Shown here piece after piece: positions 1 to 6,154 of a stretch of 11,222 bases of DNA. How positions within the stretch are numbered: the first letter of the stretch is position 1; each line of letters begins with the position of its first letter. The position numbers and the translations under genes were made by a program. This DNA comes from Thioalkalivibrio sp. (lineage in GTDB: Bacteria > Pseudomonadota > Gammaproteobacteria > SpSt-1174): positions 1 to 11,222 of the forward strand of contig DSBO01000176.1 of assembly GCA_011046015.1 (NCBI GenBank), given 5' to 3'. Below the pieces are notes generated by a model, which saw only the letters and a program-made list of their open reading frames with translations, ran no database searches and was not told the DNA's origin.

Positions 1-144
1 ATACAGGCGCGGAAACTCGCCCCGGTCGCCGATCTCGCCGGCCTCGTCGGCCTCCCCGGCGTCGCGGGTCCGCTTGCGCTCGAGCAGGGTCTCGAGCTGC
101 TGCCAGCTCGCCTGGTGGCGTTCGATGAACTGTTCCTGGTTCAT
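1..144 (-). CDS. SpoIIM-like (DUF95) integral membrane protein, N-terminal fragment
   Basis: Only the first 48 codons are inside the window; the reading frame is open to the left edge. The start ATG overlaps the stop of the RDD gene in an ATGA arrangement (141-144), which signals translational coupling. The visible protein begins MNQEQFIERHQASW, continues with a charged helix (QQLETLLERKR), and ends GEFPRLY. A glutamine-rich soluble N-terminal helix followed by a FPRLY motif is what I recall from proteobacterial proteins annotated as stage II sporulation protein M family. These commonly sit directly after an RDD gene and near MoxR/DUF58 genes. The membrane domain itself lies outside the window, so the family call rests on a short N-terminus plus context. 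No role in sporulation is implied, and the actual function of these non-sporulating homologues is unknown. Confidence 0.6.
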   Translation of the reverse strand, partial: MNQEQFIERHQASWQQLETLLERKRTRDAGEADEAGEIGDRGEFPRLY

Positions 145-887
145 GCGTTGCCCGTCTCGGTCGCGGAGCTGCCGGCCGGCGTGCGGCGGCCCGCGATCCA
201 GGCGGCCATGCCCTGCAACTCGTCGAGTGGGCGCGGACTGTTGGCCACGAGGTCGCCGGTCAGGCGCGCGAGTTCCTCGGCCCGTTCCTGGGTGAGGCGC
301 GGGCTGCGTTCGGCAAAGCTCAGCAGGGCCTGCTGTTCTTCCTGCTGCAGTGCGAACGGTGGCGTGTGCGGCGCTGCCTCCGGTAGCTGCGGTGCCGTGG
401 CGCGTTTCGTCGCATAGACGACCACCGTGCCGGCGACCAGGTCGCCCAGGCGCTTGAAGTCGCGGTTGAGCAGGCAGCTCACCAGGCCGAAGGCGTAGAA
501 CAGCGGCAGGAAGTCCACCGCGCGCAGCAGGTTGCGGCTCATGGCGGCGCCCCAGTTCACGGGCGTGGCGTCGTCGTGCAGCACGCGCAGGCCCATGGCC
601 GCCTTGCCCGGGGTCTGGCCCCGGTTCAGCACCTCGAAGAGCACCGGATAGAACCACTCGACGAGAAAGAACAGGATCAGCAGGATGCCGATGCCGAAGT
701 TGCCAAGCCAGGGCAGGGTAAAGGAGAGGGCGAAGTAGATGCCGAAGCGGATCAGCTGGTCGATGCCGAAGGCCAGCGCACGCGGTACCGGTCCGGCCGT
801 GGCGAGGCGCAGCGCGATGCCTTCCGGGGTCTCGACCGCGTGCTGGGTGTCGAAGCGTCGCTCGTGCATCATGTCGGACTCAGTCAT
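141..887 (-). CDS. RDD family membrane protein
   Basis: A 248-residue inner-membrane protein of unknown biochemical function. The RDD domain spans roughly residues 30-165. It has the conserved Arg and first Asp in the first helix (RALAFGIDQLI, R36 and D43), a hydrophobic pair of helices at about 47-85, the loop motif NRGQTPGKAAMGLRV (88-102), and a third helix (about 124-141) followed by NRDFKRLGDLVAGT with the closing Arg/Asp residues. Residues about 165-248 form a hydrophilic, Pro/Glu/Gln-rich cytosolic tail unlike the minimal RDD domain. The start ATG overlaps the apaH stop by 8 bases; ATGs at codons 6 and 7 are alternatives. Its stop overlaps the start of the SpoIIM-like gene. RDD-SpoIIM pairs are a recurrent arrangement in proteobacteria, so the two products may act together in the membrane (inference). 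Some RDD proteins elsewhere have been linked to ion transport; nothing here shows that. Confidence 0.88.
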   Translation of the reverse strand: MTESDMMHERRFDTQHAVETPEGIALRLATAGPVPRALAFGIDQLIRFGIYFALSFTLPWLGNFGIGILLILFFLVEWFYPVLFEVLNRGQTPGKAAMGLRVLHDDATPVNWGAAMSRNLLRAVDFLPLFYAFGLVSCLLNRDFKRLGDLVAGTVVVYATKRATAPQLPEAAPHTPPFALQQEEQQALLSFAERSPRLTQERAEELARLTGDLVANSPRPLDELQGMAAWIAGRRTPAGSSATETGNA

Positions 888-1719
888 CCTTGCCGGGTTG
901 CCGGGTCATGGGGCAGTCGACGGCGTGCAGGGCCACGCTCTCACCGTCCAGCCGCGCGGCCGTGAGCCGCCCGCCCCACACGCAGCCGGTGTCCAGCGCG
1001 AGCAGGTCGTCGCGCTGCACCAGGCCAAGCGTGGACCAGTGGCCGAAGACGATGCGCTGGCCGGTGAGCCGCCGGCCCGGTACGTCGAACCAGGGCATCC
1101 GGGAGCCCGTATCCTCGCCCGGCGCCCCCTTGAAGTCGAGATCGAGGCGGCCACGCACGTCGCAGTAGCGCATGCGCGTGAAGGCGTTGACGATGAAGCG
1201 CAACCGCTCGATACCCGCCAGCCCTTCGTCCCACGCCACCGGCTCGTTGCCGTACATCCGGTCGAAGAACGCAGGGTGGTCGTCGCCACGCAGCACCGCC
1301 TCGACCTCGCGCGCGCAGGCCTGCGCGGTGGCGAGGTCCCAGGCCGGGGCGATGCCCGCGTGGGCGAGCACCGTGCCCAGCGCCGTGTCGTGGTGCAGGA
1401 GCGGCCGGTGGCGCAGCCAGTGCATGAGCTCGTCGGCATCGGGGGCGGCCAGCAGGGCGGCGAAGCTGTCCTTTTCCTTCAGGGGCTGCGCGCCAGCGTA
1501 CACGGCCAGCAGGTGCAGGTCGTGGTTGCCGAGCACGACCACCGCCGCCTCGCCCAGTTCGTGGAACAGGCGCAGTGTTTCCAGCGACTTCGGGCCGCGA
1601 TTGACGAGGTCGCCTACCGACCACAACTGGTCCTCGGCCGGGTCGAAGCGCAGCGCGTCGAGCAGCCGGTGCAGCGGATCGAAGCAGCCCTGGATGTCGC
1701 CGATCGCGTAAATGCTCAT
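880..1719 (-). CDS. apaH: Bis(5'-nucleosyl)-tetraphosphatase (symmetrical), ApaH
   Basis: Hydrolyses diadenosine tetraphosphate (Ap4A) symmetrically to two ADP in the cytoplasm; members also act as decapping enzymes on Np4-capped RNA. At 279 residues it matches the E. coli length (about 280). The calcineurin-like metallophosphatase motifs are complete: GDIQGC at 7-12, GDLVNRGP at 36-43, GNHD at 64-67, then LAHAGIAP and FGHWSTLG carrying later metal/phosphate-binding histidines, and the ALDTGCVWGG segment near the C-terminus that is typical of ApaH. The ATG starts MSIYAIGD with no upstream extension needed. It follows the yjdF stop by only 4 bases and its own stop overlaps the RDD start by 8 bases, so it is probably translated from a polycistronic mRNA. 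In many Gammaproteobacteria apaH follows apaG directly; here two genes lie between them. Confidence 0.96.
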   Translation of the reverse strand: MSIYAIGDIQGCFDPLHRLLDALRFDPAEDQLWSVGDLVNRGPKSLETLRLFHELGEAAVVVLGNHDLHLLAVYAGAQPLKEKDSFAALLAAPDADELMHWLRHRPLLHHDTALGTVLAHAGIAPAWDLATAQACAREVEAVLRGDDHPAFFDRMYGNEPVAWDEGLAGIERLRFIVNAFTRMRYCDVRGRLDLDFKGAPGEDTGSRMPWFDVPGRRLTGQRIVFGHWSTLGLVQRDDLLALDTGCVWGGRLTAARLDGESVALHAVDCPMTRQPGKDD

Positions 1720-1723
1720 GTCG

Positions 1724-2365
1724 TCAGGCGGCGACCTGCTGTTGGTGGTTGGCCTCCAGGCGCGCGATCTGCCGGTCGTGGACGCGGGCCAGCAGCAGCT
1801 GCCCCGCCATGGCGCCGAGGAAGGCGAGGAACATGTCCCACTGGGTGTCCCAGTGATCGCCCTGGGTGCCGAGGAAGGCCGCGGCGGCCTCCTCGGAGAG
1901 CACGGCGGCCCACCATTCGATGAACTCGTAGAAGGCCGACAGCGCCAGGCAGAAGCAGGTGACGAGGAAGAACAGCCACTTGCCCGGTTCCAGCGGCGAG
2001 CGGCGGATCAGGATCTCGCGGGCCAGTATCGCCGGGATGAAGCCCTGGGCGACGTGGGCGACGCGGTCGTAGTGGTTGCGTGACAGGTCGAATGCGTCGC
2101 GCAGTTCGTTGAACCAGGGCACTTCGGCATAGGTGTAGTAGCCGCCGAGCATCAACATGAAGGCGTGCAGGGCGAGCAGGTGATAGGTGAGCGGGGTCAG
2201 GCGGAACACGCGGAACGTGGGCACCAGGATCAGGATGCCGAGCATCACCGGCGCGGTTTCGAGAAACCAGGTCAGCCGGTCGGCCTCGGGATCGATGCCC
2301 GAGTACACCAGGGCCGCGAGCACGATGGCCAGTATCGCCCCGGGATGCAGGCCTTCGCGCATCAT
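1724..2365 (-). CDS. DUF2238 / YjdF-family inner membrane protein
   Basis: A 213-residue polytopic membrane protein resembling E. coli YjdF, whose function is unknown. Hydrophobic segments lie at about 9-23, 37-50, 59-75, 105-118, 130-148 and 177-193. Between them are polar signature motifs that are unusual for a plain transporter: GGYYTYAEVP (74-83), RNHYDRVAHVAQGF (96-109), YEFIEWW (146-152) and GTQGDHWDTQWDMFLA (166-181). The His, Asp and Glu residues near membrane boundaries could form a catalytic or metal site (inference). The gene starts ATGATG; the first ATG overlaps the methyltransferase TGA by 4 bases (2362-2365), and the second ATG is an equally possible start. apaH begins 4 bases after its stop. 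Tight coupling on both sides suggests co-expression, but no shared pathway is evident. Confidence 0.85.
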   Translation of the reverse strand: MMREGLHPGAILAIVLAALVYSGIDPEADRLTWFLETAPVMLGILILVPTFRVFRLTPLTYHLLALHAFMLMLGGYYTYAEVPWFNELRDAFDLSRNHYDRVAHVAQGFIPAILAREILIRRSPLEPGKWLFFLVTCFCLALSAFYEFIEWWAAVLSEEAAAAFLGTQGDHWDTQWDMFLAFLGAMAGQLLLARVHDRQIARLEANHQQQVAA

Positions 2366-2967
2366 GCGCGCTTCTCCAGTTCGATGTGGCGGAACCAGCC
2401 ACCCGCGAGCGCGGGGCGGTCGTCGATCAGCGCAAGCGAGGGGGTGGCGGTCAGCAGCTCCTCGAAGACCACGTCGGTGCGGGTGGCGAGATGCTGCAGC
2501 ATCCGACTCGCCGCGCGCCGCACGGGCGCGCGCTGGCCGGGGGCGAGGAACTTGTCGAGGATCAGCAGGCGCCCGCCGGGGCGTAGCACCCGTGCCGCCT
2601 CGGCCAGGGCGCGTTCCGGTTCAGGCACCACGGCGACGATGAGGTGCATGACCACGGCATCGAAGCCCTGGTCCGCGAAAGGCAGCGCGTGGGCATCGGC
2701 CTCCTCCAGCGCAATGGCGAGATCGTGACGTTCGGCCCGGCGGCGGGCGCGGGCGAGCATCGCAGGGGTGAGGTCCACGCCGGTGTAGCGCGGCCCGGTG
2801 GGCAGAAAGGGGAAGTCGAGGCCGGTGCCGACCCCGATCAGCAGGACCTCGGCATCGGCCGCCGGCACCAGGCGGGTCAGGCTGGCGCGGCGCGCCTCGC
2901 GCGTGGCGAGGCCTACGGCCAGATCGTAGACCGGGGCCCAGAGGGTGTAGGCGTGGCGCAGGCTCAT
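2362..2967 (-). CDS. Class I SAM-dependent methyltransferase, substrate unknown
   Basis: A 201-residue protein of the Methyltransf_11/UbiE-like Rossmann type. The N-terminus has a YTLWAPVYD motif (7-15) seen in UbiE- and PmtA-like enzymes. Motif I is VLLIGVGTGLD (41-51), followed by the ribose-binding acid in YTGVDLTPAML (D65), an EADAHALPF segment (89-97; D91 probably contacts adenine) and the post-motif ARVLRPGGRLLILD (125-138). Motif I has Ile where many relatives carry an acidic residue before GxGxG. The C-terminal third (LLTATPSLALIDDRP...GGWFRHIELEK) probably holds substrate specificity. The start is fixed by an in-frame TAG 18 bases upstream of the ATG. No good ribosome-binding site is visible. 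It is separated from apaG by 62 bases and overlaps the yjdF start by 4. A lipid or quinone substrate is possible, given similarity to PmtA/UbiE and a membrane-protein partner, but this is inference. Confidence 0.88.
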   Translation of the reverse strand: MSLRHAYTLWAPVYDLAVGLATREARRASLTRLVPAADAEVLLIGVGTGLDFPFLPTGPRYTGVDLTPAMLARARRRAERHDLAIALEEADAHALPFADQGFDAVVMHLIVAVVPEPERALAEAARVLRPGGRLLILDKFLAPGQRAPVRRAASRMLQHLATRTDVVFEELLTATPSLALIDDRPALAGGWFRHIELEKRA

Positions 2968-3029
2968 GCCGGCCGCCCGAAGACGCCGCTAACCAATCCC
3001 TGGTGGCGTGTCTCCCTCCCGCGCATCGC

Positions 3030-3413
3030 TCAGTGCAACACCCGCGGCGAGGCCAGCGTGAAGGGGGCGATGGGGGCGTCGAAGGCGGCCCCGTCGTCTG
3101 CCACCAGGTGGTAGCTGCCCTGCATGGTACCCACCGGCGTGCCGATCATGGTGCCGCTGGTGTACTGGAAGGCCTCGCCCGGGCGCAGGTAGGGCTGTTC
3201 GCCCACCACGCCTTCACCCTCCACCTCCTGGACCTTGCCATTCGCATCCGTGATGACCCAGTGGCGCGTCAGCAGGCGCGCGGGCACATGGCCTTCGTTG
3301 TGGATGGTGATGGTGTAGGCAAAGACATAGCGCTCGTTGTCCGGATCGGACTGCGCGGGAATGAAGTCGGTCTCGACCTCAACGCGGATCTGGTGTGCGG
3401 TTTCGTTGGGCAT
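3030..3413 (-). CDS. apaG: ApaG protein (Co2+/Mg2+ efflux-associated family)
   Basis: A 127-residue single-domain beta-sandwich protein of the ApaG/DUF525 family, close to the E. coli length of 125. Family signatures are present: AQSDPDNERYVFAYTITI (20-37), GEGVVGEQP (66-74, the Gly-rich putative phosphate-binding loop), QYTSGTMI (83-90) and GTMQGSYHL (95-103). Database names mention Co2+/Mg2+ efflux because of Salmonella corD mutants; the biochemical role is not settled. The ATG is the only sensible start: the N-terminus aligns with E. coli ApaG and there is no close downstream start. Its upstream region holds a strong sigma70-like promoter whose -10 box ends 7 bases before the ATG, with no Shine-Dalgarno sequence, so the mRNA may be leaderless. 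The gene lies between glk and the methyltransferase instead of directly between rsmA and apaH. Confidence 0.96.
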   Translation of the reverse strand: MPNETAHQIRVEVETDFIPAQSDPDNERYVFAYTITIHNEGHVPARLLTRHWVITDANGKVQEVEGEGVVGEQPYLRPGEAFQYTSGTMIGTPVGTMQGSYHLVADDGAAFDAPIAPFTLASPRVLH

Positions 3414-3420
3414 GGCAGGG

Positions 3421-3450
3421 ATTATACGGGGGAGCGGGGCCGTGTGTCAG
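3421..3450 (-). promoter_or_regulatory. Predicted sigma70-type promoter of apaG
   Basis: On the minus strand the sequence reads CTGACA (3450-3445; five of six to TTGACA), an 18-base spacer, then TATAAT (3426-3421; perfect -10). It sits in the only sizeable gap of this part of the array, and AT-rich hexamers are rare in such GC-rich DNA. The expected transcription start, 6-8 bases after the -10, falls at about 3413-3415, that is at or next to the apaG ATG. It would also drive the downstream methyltransferase, yjdF, apaH, RDD and SpoIIM-like genes. No experimental support; the call rests on the hexamer matches and position. Confidence 0.65.
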
Positions 3451-3453
3451 CGG

Positions 3454-3470
3454 GCGCGGCAAGGCCGCGC
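3454..3470 (-). other. Short GC hairpin between glk and apaG promoter
   Basis: A perfect 7-base inverted repeat, GCGCGGC / GCCGCGC, with a 3-base loop. It lies 25 bases after the glk stop and 3 bases upstream of the apaG -35 box. It has no T-run on the minus strand, so it is not a textbook intrinsic terminator. It may mark the end of the glk transcript, aid Rho-dependent ending, or be incidental in GC-rich DNA. Confidence 0.3.
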
Positions 3471-3495
3471 GGTCAGTGGCCCTCGTAACGGAGCA

Positions 3496-4515
3496 TCACA
3501 CCATCGTCGCATCCTGCAGGGCGATCCGGGTGGCATGATGGGCGGCGCCGATGAGGCCAGCGTGTTCGTTGAGGATGACGTGGACGGGGATGGTGCCAAC
3601 GAGTTCGCCCATGGGGGGCTTGTCGTTGAAGGCCGCGAGGAAGCCGGGGTGTTGCAGGTAGGGCAGGAGCTTGGGGGCGATGCCGCCGGCAATATAGAGG
3701 CCGCCGCGGGCGAAGTGGGCCAGGGCGAGGTCGCCGAGCTGGCCGGCGTAGAGGCGGGCGAATAGCGCGATGGTCTGTTCCGCCAGCGGGTCGCTGGCCT
3801 CGAGTGCGGCCTGGCCGATGGCGGCGGCCGGGTCGTCTTCGGCCAGCCCCGCGGCGAGCTCCGCGCCGGGTTCCAGCCCAGCGTCCTCGCGAAGGAACGC
3901 GAGGATGCGCGCGATGCCGGCGCCCGAGAGCAGGTGTTCGCGGCTGCAGCGGCCCTCGCGTCGGGCCACCCAGGCCCACAGGCGGGCCTGTTCGGCATCG
4001 GCCGGGGCGAAACCGGCGTGGCCGCCCTCGGTGGGCATGACCACGAGTTCGCCGGCGTGTGAGACGGCGGCGCAGACGCCGAAGCCGGTGCCGGCCCCGG
4101 CGACGAGCCGCAGGCCCTCGGCGTAGGGTTCGCCCGCCTGCAGGGTCTCCAGGTCGCCGACCTGGAGCTGGTCAACGCCGTGGGCGATGCCGGCGAAATC
4201 GTTGATCAGGCGCACCCGGGGCACGTCCAGGGTGCGGGCCAGCGCGACGCTGTCCAGGCGCCAGGGCAGGTTGGTGAGCCGCGCGGTCTGGCGTTCGGGG
4301 CGGTGGTGCACGGGGCCGGCGATGGCAAAGCAGGCCGCGACGATGGGGCGTTCGGGGCGGGCGCGGCCGAGGAACTCGCCGACCATGGGTTCCAAGCCGG
4401 CGAATGCCGCGCTGTCGAAGCGCCGCTCGATGCGCGTATGGTGCTCGCGCCCGTCACTCTCCACCAGGCTGAGGATGGTCTTGGTGCCGCCGATGTCGCC
4501 TGCCAGGATCAGCAT
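3496..4515 (-). CDS. glk: Glucokinase (Glk family)
   Basis: Phosphorylates glucose with ATP to glucose-6-phosphate in the cytoplasm. The 339-residue protein resembles E. coli Glk (321 aa) along its length. It has the ATP-binding phosphate-1 motif DIGGTKT (7-13), FAIAGPV (64-69 region), the catalytic-Asp segment RLINDFAGIA (D106, equivalent to E. coli D100), the GAGTGFGV phosphate loop, PTEGGHAGFAP, LSGAGI, GGLYIAGGI near the adenosine site, and the C-terminal NEHAGLIGAAHHA. The frame is open upstream to 5043, but the ATG at 4515 gives the conserved MLILAGDIGGTKT start, and the region further upstream is the pgl gene read in another frame. The start overlaps the pgl stop by 7 bases, so the pair is translationally coupled. 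Pgl and Glk together make and process 6-phosphogluconate precursors; zwf and edd are not in the window. Confidence 0.94.
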   Translation of the reverse strand: MLILAGDIGGTKTILSLVESDGREHHTRIERRFDSAAFAGLEPMVGEFLGRARPERPIVAACFAIAGPVHHRPERQTARLTNLPWRLDSVALARTLDVPRVRLINDFAGIAHGVDQLQVGDLETLQAGEPYAEGLRLVAGAGTGFGVCAAVSHAGELVVMPTEGGHAGFAPADAEQARLWAWVARREGRCSREHLLSGAGIARILAFLREDAGLEPGAELAAGLAEDDPAAAIGQAALEASDPLAEQTIALFARLYAGQLGDLALAHFARGGLYIAGGIAPKLLPYLQHPGFLAAFNDKPPMGELVGTIPVHVILNEHAGLIGAAHHATRIALQDATMV

Positions 4516-5255
4516 GCCGTCAGCCCCCCGGCGGCTGCCGAATCGAGCAGCCAGTGGACCGTGCCGATGGCGGCGATGCGCTCCACCGGATAGCGGGGGG
4601 CGGCGTCGGGCTGGCCGAGTACCTGCGCGATCACCGGCGCCTTGCTCGCGCCCGCCACCAGAAACAGCAGTTCGCGGGCCTGGCCGAGCACCGGGTAGGT
4701 GAGGCTGATGCGCCAGGAGTCCTTGGCTGCTACGTGTACGGCCGCGACGTGGCGGTCGTGCACGTCGAGGATAGCCGTACCCGGAAACAGGGAGGCGGTG
4801 TGGCCGTCGTCGCCCATGCCGAGCAGGACGAGATCGAACACGGGCGCGTGGTCGCCCTGCGGAAGGCCGGCGGCAAGCGCCTCGGCGTAGGCGGCGGCGT
4901 CGGCCTCGGGGTGCGCGGGATCGCGCACCATGGGATGGATGTGATCGGCCGGGATCACGACGTGATCGAGCAGGGCCTGGCGCGCCATCCGGTAGTTGCT
5001 GTCGGCGTGATCGCGCGGCACGCAGCGCTCGTCGCCGAACCATACCTGCCAGCGCGACCAGTCGGTCTGCCCGGGTGCTGCGGCGGCGAGCAGCTCGTAG
5101 AGCCGGCGCGGGGTGCTGCCGCCGGCCAGCGCGACGTGGAAGACGCCGCGCGCGGCGATGGCGGCCCGGGCGCTCTCGAGTACGTGGATGGCCGCGGCGC
5201 GGCTCAGGGCCTCGGGGTCGGGGTAGATGTCGGGGGCTACGGCCACGTTTTTCAT
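4509..5255 (-). CDS. pgl: 6-phosphogluconolactonase (DevB/SOL type)
   Basis: Hydrolyses 6-phosphogluconolactone to 6-phosphogluconate, the step after glucose-6-phosphate dehydrogenase in the oxidative pentose phosphate and Entner-Doudoroff routes. The 248 residues are the normal length for the DevB-type enzyme, which is related to glucosamine-6-phosphate isomerase. Motifs seen are LAGGSTPRRLYELL (43-56), the FGDERCVP active-site segment (73-80), SNYRMAR (86-92) and LGMGDDGHTASLFPG (145-159) with the catalytic His. The ATG lies 40 bases after the rsmA stop. There is no Shine-Dalgarno sequence; a TATAGT hexamer ends 6 bases before the ATG (5262-5267) but lacks a matching -35. It overlaps glk by 7 bases. 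The pair sits where rsmA and apaG are normally adjacent. Confidence 0.95.
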   Translation of the reverse strand: MKNVAVAPDIYPDPEALSRAAAIHVLESARAAIAARGVFHVALAGGSTPRRLYELLAAAAPGQTDWSRWQVWFGDERCVPRDHADSNYRMARQALLDHVVIPADHIHPMVRDPAHPEADAAAYAEALAAGLPQGDHAPVFDLVLLGMGDDGHTASLFPGTAILDVHDRHVAAVHVAAKDSWRISLTYPVLGQARELLFLVAGASKAPVIAQVLGQPDAAPRYPVERIAAIGTVHWLLDSAAAGGLTAC

Positions 5256-5295
5256 GCCCTGACTATAAGCCTTTGCCGTAGCCCGTGCAGCCGCC

Positions 5296-6084
5296 TCATG
5301 CCAGCGAGGCGTCGGCCAGGCGCACGAAGTCTGCCACCGTCACCTGCTCGGGACGCTCGCCGGGGTCGACGCCGGCGGCCGCGATGGTCTCGGCGTCGAG
5401 CAGCTTCTTCAGGCTGTTGCGCAGGGTCTTGCGCCGCTGCGAGAAGGCCTGGTTAACCAGTTCCGCGAGGCGGCGCTCGTCGCGCGCCGGCCAGGGCAGC
5501 TGGGCATAGGGGATGAGGCGGACCACGGCGGAGTCCACCTTGGGCGGCGGGGAGAAGGCGCCGGGGCCGACACGGAACAGGCTCTCCGCCCGGCAGCGGT
5601 ACTGGACCATCACGCTCAGCCGCCCGTAGTCACCGCCGCCGGGGGCGGCGGTGAGGCGGTCGACGACCTCCTTCTGCAGCAGGAAGTGCATGTCGACGAT
5701 GTCGGCGGCGTCTTCCAGGAGATGGAAGATCAGGGGCGTGGAGATGTTGTAGGGCAGGTTGCCGACCACGCGCAGGGGTTGTCCCACACCGGCCAGCGAG
5801 GCGAAGTCGAACTTCAGCGCGTCGACGTTGTGCACCCGCAGCTCGCCCTTGCCGGCGCAGGCGGCCTCGAGGTGCGGGATGACATCGCGATCCAGCTCCA
5901 CCACGTCGAGTTCACCGTGGCGTTCGAGCAGCGGCGCGGTGAGCGCGCCCAGCCCGGGCCCGATCTCGACGATGCGCTCGCCCGGGCGCGGGCCGATGGC
6001 CGCGATGATGCGTTCGATCACGCCGCGGTCATGGAGGAAATGCTGGCCGAAGCGCTTGCGCGCCCGGTGGGGTGTCATGTTCAT
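5296..6084 (-). CDS. rsmA: 16S rRNA (adenine1518-N6/adenine1519-N6)-dimethyltransferase, RsmA/KsgA
   Basis: Dimethylates two adjacent adenines in the helix 45 loop of 16S rRNA late in 30S assembly; its loss gives kasugamycin resistance. The 262-residue protein has the family layout: the N-terminal RKRFGQHFLHD (9-19), SAM motif I VEIGPGLGALT (39-49), ribose-binding acid VVELDRD (61-67), and the catalytic NLPYNIST (109-116). After these come the FSPPPKVDSAVV signature and a C-terminal helical domain with FSQRRKTLRNSLKK. The ATG at 6084 gives MNMTPHRARKRFGQ; the ATG at codon 3 (6078) is an alternative and fits many homologues as well. No strong ribosome-binding site is visible. A 70-base gap with a long hairpin separates it from the lipoprotein gene upstream, and it is followed by pgl after 40 bases. 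Confidence 0.97.
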   Translation of the reverse strand: MNMTPHRARKRFGQHFLHDRGVIERIIAAIGPRPGERIVEIGPGLGALTAPLLERHGELDVVELDRDVIPHLEAACAGKGELRVHNVDALKFDFASLAGVGQPLRVVGNLPYNISTPLIFHLLEDAADIVDMHFLLQKEVVDRLTAAPGGGDYGRLSVMVQYRCRAESLFRVGPGAFSPPPKVDSAVVRLIPYAQLPWPARDERRLAELVNQAFSQRRKTLRNSLKKLLDAETIAAAGVDPGERPEQVTVADFVRLADASLA

Positions 6085-6119
6085 GGCAGTCCGGTGGTCA
6101 GGTTGCGCCCGGCGCGTGG

Positions 6120-6144
6120 CCGCCGCCCGCGTTGCGGGCGGCGG
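6120..6144 (-). terminator. Strong GC hairpin after lipoprotein gene, possible terminator
   Basis: A perfect 11-base inverted repeat (CCGCCGCCCGC / GCGGGCGGCGG) with a 3-base loop, starting 10 bases after the lipoprotein stop and ending 35 bases before the rsmA ATG. The stability is high, but no T-run follows on the minus strand, so it may be a weak or Rho-assisted terminator, an attenuator, or a 3'-end-stabilising stem for the upstream message. Confidence 0.4.
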
Positions 6145-6154
6145 GGTGGAGTGG

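Noticed and set aside
739..1923. Long plus-strand reading frame opposite apaH and yjdF
   Set aside because: It is the antisense of two well-identified genes; the protein is Arg/Ala/Gly/Val/Gln-rich with no domain, as expected in GC-rich DNA.
3454..3470. Hairpin after glk as an intrinsic terminator
   Set aside because: The stem is only 7 bases with no T-run on either strand; kept only as a low-confidence structural feature.
4516..5043. Upstream extension of the glk reading frame
   Set aside because: It is Arg/Gly/Pro-rich noise overlapping pgl in another frame; the conserved glucokinase N-terminus begins at the ATG at 4515.
5262..5295. Full sigma70 promoter for pgl
   Set aside because: TATAGT is a good -10, but the hexamer at 17 bases spacing (CTGCAC) matches the -35 consensus poorly, so I did not list it as a promoter feature.
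4554..5456. 300-codon plus-strand frame opposite pgl and the rsmA end
   Set aside because: Antisense shadow of confident genes, with no recognisable protein features and an Arg-rich nonsense tail.
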